Shown piece after piece: positions 1 to 4,910 of a stretch of 5,189 nt of DNA. The translations under genes and the position numbers were made by a program. The notes beneath the pieces were generated by a model, which made no database searches, was not told the DNA's origin, and worked only from the letters and a program-made list of their open reading frames with translations. Origin of the DNA: CAZRDB01 sp964598695 (GTDB taxonomy: Bacteria; Armatimonadota; Zipacnadia; UBA1398); the NCBI GenBank assembly GCA_964598695.1, contig CAZRDB010000265.1, positions 1-5,189 on the forward strand, written 5' to 3'. Each line of letters starts with the position of its first letter. The first letter of the stretch is position 1.

Positions 1-1552
1 CAACACCCCGGTCTTCCCCACCCTCCCCGCGGCACAGCTCGAGGCGCTGTTCGGCGACGCCGGGGCGCGTGTCGTGGTGGTCTCCGACGCCGCCCAGCTC
101 GCGAAGATGCTCGAGGTCCGCGACCGCCTGCCGGCGCTCGAGCGCGTGATCGTCTTCGACGCGGAGGGCGTCGCCGACGACCCGCGCGTGCTGCCGCTCG
201 ACGAGGTCGGCCCGAGCGGCGCGATCGCGCCGGAGCGGGCGGCCGCGCTGGAGGCCCGGCTTGCGCGGCTGACGGGCGACGACCTGGCGAGCATCACCTA
301 CACCTCGGGCACGACCGACGAGCCCAAGGGCGTGATGCTCACGCACGACAACCTGGTCTTCGACTGCCTCGCCTCCCTCGAGTTCATGCCGATGTACCCG
401 GAGGACCGCTTCCTCTCGTTCCTCCCGCTCAACCACGTGTTCGAGCGTCTCGCGGGCTACTACATGCCGATCTTCTCCGGCTCGTCGATCGCGTACGCCG
501 AGAGCATCGTGAAGCTCACGAAGAACCTCACGATGGCCGAGCCGACGGTGCTCAGCGCCGTGCCACGCGTCTACCAGACCGTCGCGACGCGCATCGAGCG
601 GGAGGCGCAGCGCACGGGCGGCCTCCGCGGCAAGCTCGCGCTCTGGGCGTTGCGGGTCGCGCGCGAGTGGGGCCGGCGCGATGCGGCGCGCGAGGCGATC
701 GGGCTCGGGCTCTCGCTGGCCCACGCGGTCGCCGACCGGCTGGTCTACCCTCGGGTTCGGACGCTCTTCGGCGGCAAGGCTCGCCTGCTCGTCGCGGGCG
801 GGGCGCCGCTGTTGCCCACGACGGGCCACCTCTTCCACGGCATGGGCTTCATGCTGCTGGAGGGCTACGGCCTCACGGAGACCTCGCCGGTGATCACGTG
901 CAACCCTGGGGCCGAGGGGAGGGGGGGGATCCGCTTCGGCACGGTGGGGATCCCTCTCGGGGGGATCGAGGTGCGCATCGCGGAGGACGGCGAGGTGCTC
1001 ACGCGCGGCCGGCACGTGATGCGCGGCTACTGGGGGAAGCCGGAGATGACGGCGGAGGTCATCGACGGCGACGGCTGGTTCCACACCGGCGACATCGGCC
1101 GGCGCGACGCGGAGGGCTACCTCTCGATCACCGACCGCAAGAAGGACCTTCTCGTGCTGGCGAACGGCAAGAAGGTCGCGCCGGCGCCGATCGAGGGGCT
1201 CTTGCGGACGAGCCCGCTCATCACCGACGCGGTGCTCCTGGGCGACAACCAGGACCATGTGACGGCTTTGGTGATCCCGGACTTCCCGGCGCTCCGGGAG
1301 GCGCTCACGGCGGCGGTCGTCGCGGGCCGGGTCGATGCGGAACTGGTGGAGAGCGTCGAGGCCCATCGCGCGATCGGCGCGGAGATCCGGCGTCTGTGCC
1401 CGGGGCTTGCCGACTACGAGAAGGTGCGGAAGTTCCGCTTGCTGGCCCGCGAGCTGTCGATCGAGGCGGGCGAGCTGACGCCCACGCTCAAGGTCAAGCG
1501 CCGGGTGGTCGTCGAGCGGTATGCGACGGAGATCGCCGACATGGCGGAGTGA
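1..1552 (+). CDS. Long-chain acyl-CoA synthetase (AMP-binding, FadD15/ACSL-like), 5'-truncated by the window edge
   Basis: This enzyme activates a fatty acid with ATP to an acyl-adenylate and then forms acyl-CoA, at the cytosol/inner membrane face. The reading frame is open from base 2, where it reads NTPVFPTLPAAQ, matching the conserved 'P.YPTL...Q' stretch of the family. The GTG at 74 is therefore internal, and roughly 80-100 N-terminal residues are missing (full family length about 600; 516 seen). Numbering from the first visible codon, the motifs run in order: the P-loop A3 motif TSGTTDEPKG (101-110), A5 GYGLTETSP (288-296), A7 GWFHTGD (358-364), A8 ITDRKKDLLVLANGKKVAP (376-394), and a C-terminal TPTLKVKRR (493-501) carrying the likely catalytic lysine. 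The K-VAP-PIE form of A8 and the TPTLKV ending are typical of the long-chain (ACSL/FadD15) branch. One oddity is that the sixth residue of A3 is Asp where Gly or Ser is usual. The gene ends in TGA; the next gene begins 92 bp on. Family assignment is firm; chain-length specificity is not. Confidence 0.93.
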   Translation, partial: NTPVFPTLPAAQLEALFGDAGARVVVVSDAAQLAKMLEVRDRLPALERVIVFDAEGVADDPRVLPLDEVGPSGAIAPERAAALEARLARLTGDDLASITYTSGTTDEPKGVMLTHDNLVFDCLASLEFMPMYPEDRFLSFLPLNHVFERLAGYYMPIFSGSSIAYAESIVKLTKNLTMAEPTVLSAVPRVYQTVATRIEREAQRTGGLRGKLALWALRVAREWGRRDAAREAIGLGLSLAHAVADRLVYPRVRTLFGGKARLLVAGGAPLLPTTGHLFHGMGFMLLEGYGLTETSPVITCNPGAEGRGGIRFGTVGIPLGGIEVRIAEDGEVLTRGRHVMRGYWGKPEMTAEVIDGDGWFHTGDIGRRDAEGYLSITDRKKDLLVLANGKKVAPAPIEGLLRTSPLITDAVLLGDNQDHVTALVIPDFPALREALTAAVVAGRVDAELVESVEAHRAIGAEIRRLCPGLADYEKVRKFRLLARELSIEAGELTPTLKVKRRVVVERYATEIADMAE

Positions 1553-1593
1553 CCGGGCCGGGGGGGAAGGCGATGGTGGCATCGCGGCCGAAG

Positions 1594-1608
1594 CTGTCGT
1601 CCTGACAG
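1594..1608 (+). other. Short hairpin in the spacer after the acyl-CoA synthetase gene
   Basis: CTGTC (1594-1598) pairs with GACAG (1604-1608) around a 5-nt loop, 41 nt after the stop codon of the acyl-CoA synthetase. No T-run follows, so it is at best a weak or Rho-assisted transcription end. It is the only clear fold in the 92-bp spacer apart from a 4-bp CCCC/GGGG pairing at the ribosome binding site. No convincing -35/-10 promoter is visible in this spacer. Confidence 0.3.
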
Positions 1609-1629
1609 AGGGCAGTCCTGGCCCCGCTC

Positions 1630-1636
1630 AGGGGGG
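1630..1636 (+). promoter_or_regulatory. Ribosome binding site of the DUF3800 gene (supports the GTG start)
   Basis: AGGGGGG lies 8 nt before the GTG at 1645 and is the only purine-rich site in position. The frame has a stop at 1603-1605 and no other ATG, GTG or TTG between that stop and 1645, so the GTG is the earliest possible start. The bases CCCC at 1622-1625 can pair with the first four Gs across a 5-nt loop, which could partly hide this site. That pairing is short and its effect is speculative. Confidence 0.6.
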
Positions 1637-1644
1637 TAGCGCCG

Positions 1645-2484
1645 GTGCTTGCCGTTCGAGATGATCACACGGCGATCCGCAACTACTGCGTCGATGAGGC
1701 CGGCGATCCACTGATATGGGGCCGGCGAGGGGCGGTACGTGCGGACACGCCGGGTTGTTCGCGCTTCTTCATGCTCGGGCTACTCGAGGTGGGTGACCCG
1801 CACCGCCTGGGCGAGACCATCCGCGAGGTGCGCGATCGCCTCGCCAGCGACCCCTACCTGGCCGCCATACCCTCGATGGCCGACGGGGCCGGCAAGACCG
1901 CTGCGCTGTTCCACGCCAAGGATGACTGTCCAGAGGTCCGGTGGCAGGTGTTCGCGGCGTTGCGGGGTCTGTCGGACTCGCTGCGGTTCTTCGCGGTGGT
2001 GTGCGACAAGCTGACACTGGCCGCCGGCGCGACGAGGGGGCAGGGCCTCGCCTCATCCGGGCGATGTGGAGGCAACGAGCTGTACGACGCACTCGTGCGA
2101 CGGCTCTTCCGCGATCGACTCCACAAGGCCGACGGGTACGTGATACGGTTCGCGGCTCGTGGTAAGTCGGACCGGACGGGGGCCTTGCGCGACGCGATTC
2201 TGCGCGCACGGGAGCGGTTCGCCGCGAAGTGGGGGATCGTGTCCGATGCCCCTTTTGGAGTCGAGGTGGTGCCGGCGCGCGCACACGTCGGTCTCCAGGC
2301 CGTGGACTACTACCTGTGGGCGCTGCAGAGAGCCTATGAGCGACAGGAAGGGCGGTACCTCGACTACCTGTGGCCGTCGGTCCATCTCGTACACGACATC
2401 AGCGATACGCGGGAGCAGCCGTACGGGGTCTACTACACACAGAAGAACCCGCTCACAGTGGAGCGGGTCCGGGAGCGCCTGTGA
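1645..2484 (+). CDS. DUF3800 domain-containing protein
   Basis: A 279-residue protein of a family with no settled function. DUF3800 proteins are usually 200-350 residues and are thought, from fold prediction, to resemble RNase H-like nucleases; they are frequent in accessory and defence-rich DNA. Visible family features are an N-terminal acidic motif CVDEAGDP (15-22), a middle LFHAKDD (88-94), GKSDRT (173-178), and the C-terminal signature LQAVDYYLWALQRAYER (217-233), whose Asp221 together with Asp17 and Glu18 would form the putative metal site. There is no signal peptide or membrane segment, so it is probably cytoplasmic. It starts with GTG after a good Shine-Dalgarno and has its own hairpin after the stop, so it appears to be a single-gene unit. 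Codon use is looser than in its neighbours: ATA occurs three times here and none was seen in the flanking genes. This suggests acquisition by transfer. Family call is good; a nuclease activity is inference. Confidence 0.85.
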   Translation: MLAVRDDHTAIRNYCVDEAGDPLIWGRRGAVRADTPGCSRFFMLGLLEVGDPHRLGETIREVRDRLASDPYLAAIPSMADGAGKTAALFHAKDDCPEVRWQVFAALRGLSDSLRFFAVVCDKLTLAAGATRGQGLASSGRCGGNELYDALVRRLFRDRLHKADGYVIRFAARGKSDRTGALRDAILRARERFAAKWGIVSDAPFGVEVVPARAHVGLQAVDYYLWALQRAYERQEGRYLDYLWPSVHLVHDISDTREQPYGVYYTQKNPLTVERVRERL

Positions 2485-2493
2485 TATAGGGTC

Positions 2494-2516
2494 TCACGGC
2501 GACCGCAGTCCCGTGA
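2494..2516 (+). terminator. Hairpin 9 nt after the DUF3800 stop, probable transcription end
   Basis: TCACGG (2494-2499) pairs with CCGTGA (2511-2516), and GAC (2501-2503) with GTC (2508-2510), closing a CGCA tetraloop. A single unpaired C at 2500 interrupts a 9-bp stem. The location directly after the stop codon supports a role in ending the DUF3800 transcript or protecting its 3' end. No T-run follows, so it is not a canonical intrinsic terminator, though GC-rich genomes often have such T-poor hairpins. Confidence 0.5.
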
Positions 2517-2590
2517 CCACGCGGCATGGAGCCGAGTTTCGTCACAAGCCCTCGCCACTAGTATACGCCTGACAGCCCCCGCCGTCCTGC

Positions 2591-2621
2591 GCGGCCACCG
2601 CGACAGGCAGGGACGCCTGTC
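2591..2621. repeat. Tandem hairpins/palindrome between convergent genes, REP-like
   Basis: GACAGGC (2602-2608) and GCCTGTC (2615-2621) form a perfect 7-bp inverted repeat around AGGGAC. Directly beside it GCGG (2591-2594) and CCGC (2598-2601) form a second small stem around CCA. The larger palindrome abuts the TAG stop (2622-2624) of the small-subunit gene on the - strand, where it would be the first structure after translation ends. It may act as the operon's terminator or 3' stabiliser. Its form, a perfect short palindrome in a convergent intergenic gap, is also that of a dispersed REP-type element, but only one copy is visible here. Confidence 0.5.
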
Positions 2622-3389
2622 CTACAGGGCGGGCACGTTGCGCCCCATCGTGAGCAGCAGGCCGTGGATGAGGCTCCAGGGGTGGGGCGGGTCGCCGGGG
2701 ATGTAGCATGCGACGGGGAGGCTGGCATCGACGCCGTTCGCCTCGGCGTAGCCGCCCGCGTGGACCCCGCCGGAGATCGCGCTCACGCCCGCCGCGACGA
2801 CGAGCCGGGGCTCGGCCATCGCCTCGTAGCAGCGGACGAGTGGCTCGCGCATCGCCCGTCCGACGGGCCCGGTCACGAGTAGGGCGTCGGCGTACCGGGG
2901 CGAGGCGACGATGTGGATCCCGAAACGGGCCACGTCGAAGACGGAGTTCGTCGAGGCGAGCACCTCCAGGTCGGTCGCGCTGCAGCCGGTGGAGACCTCG
3001 CGGACGTGGAGCGAGCGCCGGAAGGGGCCGGCCGCCCCCGGTGCGGTCGGCACGGTTGCGGAGCGATTCGTCCGCACCAGCTCGCCGCGCGTACGGGCCG
3101 CCGTACGGGTCGAGCGGTCCGGGACGATCGTCCCGGCGGGGCAGGCCGCGACGCACGCGCCGCAGCCGAGGCAGCGCCCGCGGTCGAGGGAGACGAGCGG
3201 CCCGGCCTCGTCGGCCGAGACGGTGATCGCGGACATCGGGCAGGCGTCGGCGCAGAGCCGGCAGCCCGCGCCGCCGCAAGGCGGCCCGGTGGGCGCGGGG
3301 AGGCCCGAGGCCTCCTCGGGAAGGTCGGGACACACCTCACGCTGGATGAGAAGTCCTCTCGTGAGGATCGCCCACAGCGGATTGTGCAT
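2622..3389 (-). CDS. Ferredoxin-NuoB-like fusion, small subunit of an Ehr/Hyf-type (complex I-like) membrane complex
   Basis: A 255-residue subunit predicted to carry electrons within a complex I / group 4 hydrogenase-like complex on the cytoplasmic side of the membrane. Residues about 33-90 are a 2x[4Fe-4S] ferredoxin domain (HycF/HyfH/NuoI-like): cysteines 38, 43, 46, 50 followed by Pro, and 73, 76, 79, 83 followed by Pro. Residues about 128-250 are a NuoB/HycG-like domain, recognised from STGCSATDLEVL, DVARFGIHIVASPRYADALLVTGPV, AISGGV and PGDPPHPWSLI. Of the four cluster ligands expected in that domain only Cys136 remains; the others are Thr139, Ser203 and Asp233. The two domains are separate genes in complex I and in hydrogenases 3 and 4, so this is a fusion. 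The ATG at 3389 is preceded by a perfect AGGAGG and lies 12 nt after the large-subunit stop, so the two are co-transcribed. It is the last visible gene of the operon. Annotation pipelines may call it NADH-quinone oxidoreductase subunit B or a 4Fe-4S protein. Confidence 0.85.
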   Translation of the reverse strand: MHNPLWAILTRGLLIQREVCPDLPEEASGLPAPTGPPCGGAGCRLCADACPMSAITVSADEAGPLVSLDRGRCLGCGACVAACPAGTIVPDRSTRTAARTRGELVRTNRSATVPTAPGAAGPFRRSLHVREVSTGCSATDLEVLASTNSVFDVARFGIHIVASPRYADALLVTGPVGRAMREPLVRCYEAMAEPRLVVAAGVSAISGGVHAGGYAEANGVDASLPVACYIPGDPPHPWSLIHGLLLTMGRNVPAL

Positions 3390-3397
3390 GTGCTCGT

Positions 3398-3403
3398 CCT
3401 CCT
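3398..3403 (-). promoter_or_regulatory. Strong Shine-Dalgarno of the small-subunit gene, overlapping the upstream stop codon
   Basis: On the - strand AGGAGG lies 8 nt before the ATG at 3389-3387. Its first two bases are the last two of the TAG stop (3404-3402) of the large-subunit gene. A ribosome terminating there would be placed on the next start site, which implies coupled synthesis of the two subunits and settles the small-subunit start. Confidence 0.85.
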
Positions 3404-4910
3404 AGAGGTCGTTGCCGCAGTACGAGAGGTTGAAGCTCTTGTTGCAGAGCGGGAAGTCGGCGACCAGGTTGCCCCGGGCGGCGATGGCGAGGCCCGTCCA
3501 GTTGTTGAGGCTCGGGTCCTTGATCGCGTAGCGGGAGATCCCGCCGGCCGCATCGGTCGTGATCCAGTGGATCATCTCGCCGCGCCAGGCCTCGACGATC
3601 CCCACACCGACCGACTCGGCGGGCAGAGACAGGCCCTCGCACTCCTCGCACACGGGCCCCTGGGGCAGGTCGTCGATCAGCCCCGCCAGCAGCTCGAGGC
3701 TCGCCCACAGCTCCGAGGCGCGCACCCGGGCCCGGGCGAGTACGTCGCCGGTCTCCTCCAGCGCGGGCGTCGGGGCCAAGGCGGGGTAGAGGCCGTGCGC
3801 GAAGGCGCGGCGCGCGTCGTAGGCGACGCCGCTCGCGCGGCCCGCCGGCCCGACGAGTCCGAAGTCGCGCGCGAGGGAGGGCGCGAGGCGGCCGGTTCGC
3901 TCCATCCGGGCGAGCACACCGGGGTTTCCGAGGAGGAGCGGGACGTAGGCGCGCAGCCGCCGCGTGAGTTCGCGGAGGCCCTCGCGGAAGGCAGCCCGGC
4001 GCTGGTCGGGGAGGTCGCGAGCGACGCCGCCGGGCCGCACGTAGTACCGCTGGCGCCGGTTGCCGCTCAGGAGCTGGGCCAAGGCCAGGGTCGCGCCGCG
4101 CAGAGGCGGCAGGAGCGAGGCGCACGGGCTGTAGCCGATATCGCCCGCGAGGGCGCCCAGGTCGCCCGCATGGTTGGCGACACGCTCGACTTCGAGCGCG
4201 AGGGTGCGCAGGGCCTGGGCGCGGGCCGGCGCTTCGATGCCGAGAAGCCGCTCGAGGGCGATCGAGTGGGCGAGCGCGTTGCCGATGGCCGTGTCGCTGC
4301 TGGCCGATTCGGCGACGAACCGGGTCCGCTGCCACGGCAGGCGCTGCAGGTGCTCCTCGACCCCGCGATGCTGGTAGCCGAGGCGGATCTCGAGGTAGGC
4401 GATCACCTCGCCCACGCAACTGAAGCGGAAGTGGCCGGGCTCGATGATCCCCGCGTGGATCGGACCGACCGGGATCTCGTGGACGCCGTCGCCCTCGATC
4501 TCGCGGAAGGCGTAGGGCTCGCGATTGCCGCGGCGGTCGGGCGCCAGCGGCGCGAACTCGACGCCCCAGGCATCGTCGTGGAGCACGAGGCTCCTGAGGT
4601 GACGGGCGCCGGTCGGCCGGACGCCGAAGGCGTCGTGCAGGCCCCGCTCGGCCCGGTGGGCGGCCGGGGCCGCGTGCGAGAGCGCGGGGTACTCGCGCTG
4701 GCCGGCGGGTAGGGGCGCCGAGACGACGGTGCAGCTCCCGTCGCCCGTATGGAGCAGCAGAGCCTCGAGGACCGTGGCTCCCTCCGCGGTGACGCGGCCG
4801 GTCAGGTGCCCGAACCGCACGCCGGGCTCGGAGAGGGCCGTGACGACGGTCGCTCGCAGCGCGGGCGGGGTGGTCTCGATCCGCCGGACGAGGGGGTACG
4901 GAGTCGTCAT
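3402..4910 (-). CDS. NuoC-NuoD-like (HyfG/HycE-like) large subunit without NiFe-site cysteines, Ehr type
   Basis: A 502-residue subunit with the fused layout of hydrogenase-3/4 large subunits. Residues 1 to about 115 are a NuoC (30-kDa) domain with the AERGLHDAFGV (87-97) signature. Residues about 145-502 are a NuoD/49-kDa domain starting with EIPVGPIHAGIIEPGHFRF (145-163). In catalytic [NiFe] enzymes an RxCGxC motif follows the HxG helix; here that region reads VAESASSDTAIGN (199-211), with no cysteine. The C-terminal DPCxxC is also absent: the protein ends DFPLCNKSFNLSYCGNDL (485-502), with two cysteines nine residues apart, and has no cleavable tail of the kind removed during NiFe maturation. 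It therefore cannot be a working hydrogenase and fits the Ehr group. A CEEC motif sits at 421-424. The start is the ATG at 4910, which overlaps the TGA of the upstream membrane gene (ATGA), indicating translational coupling; the frame stays open upstream but without NuoC similarity. Substrate unknown. Confidence 0.9.
   Translation of the reverse strand: MTTPYPLVRRIETTPPALRATVVTALSEPGVRFGHLTGRVTAEGATVLEALLLHTGDGSCTVVSAPLPAGQREYPALSHAAPAAHRAERGLHDAFGVRPTGARHLRSLVLHDDAWGVEFAPLAPDRRGNREPYAFREIEGDGVHEIPVGPIHAGIIEPGHFRFSCVGEVIAYLEIRLGYQHRGVEEHLQRLPWQRTRFVAESASSDTAIGNALAHSIALERLLGIEAPARAQALRTLALEVERVANHAGDLGALAGDIGYSPCASLLPPLRGATLALAQLLSGNRRQRYYVRPGGVARDLPDQRRAAFREGLRELTRRLRAYVPLLLGNPGVLARMERTGRLAPSLARDFGLVGPAGRASGVAYDARRAFAHGLYPALAPTPALEETGDVLARARVRASELWASLELLAGLIDDLPQGPVCEECEGLSLPAESVGVGIVEAWRGEMIHWITTDAAGGISRYAIKDPSLNNWTGLAIAARGNLVADFPLCNKSFNLSYCGNDL

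Noticed and set aside
667..1605. A ~310-codon open frame on the + strand inside the acyl-CoA synthetase gene, in a different frame
   Set aside because: It overlaps the conserved A5-A10 motif region of the real gene and reads as Arg/Gly/Ala-rich low-complexity protein, so it is a frame shadow.
1769..2284. A - strand open frame opposite the DUF3800 gene, considered as a possible antitoxin or partner
   Set aside because: The translation is Arg/Pro/Ser-rich with no recognisable motif, has no convincing ribosome binding site, and lies fully within the DUF3800 coding region.
2557..2566. AT-richer patch with ACTAGT/GTATAC considered as a promoter -10 element
   Set aside because: No matching -35 box is seen and no gene begins downstream on either strand; both neighbours end here.
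2542..2621. Extension of the small-subunit reading region into the convergent spacer in another - strand frame
   Set aside because: The small-subunit frame itself ends at TAG 2622-2624 right after a typical NuoB-like C-terminus; the other frame shows no similarity to anything.
3337..4419. A 360-codon - strand frame overlapping the large-subunit gene in another phase
   Set aside because: Arg/Ala/Pro-rich composition and complete overlap with the conserved NuoD-like domain mark it as a shadow.
2913..4712. A ~600-codon open frame on the + strand opposite the large- and small-subunit genes
   Set aside because: It is antisense to two well-recognised Ehr/complex I-like genes, its translation is low-complexity (rich in Arg, Gly, Ala, Glu) with no domain, and such frames are expected opposite high-GC3 coding sequence.
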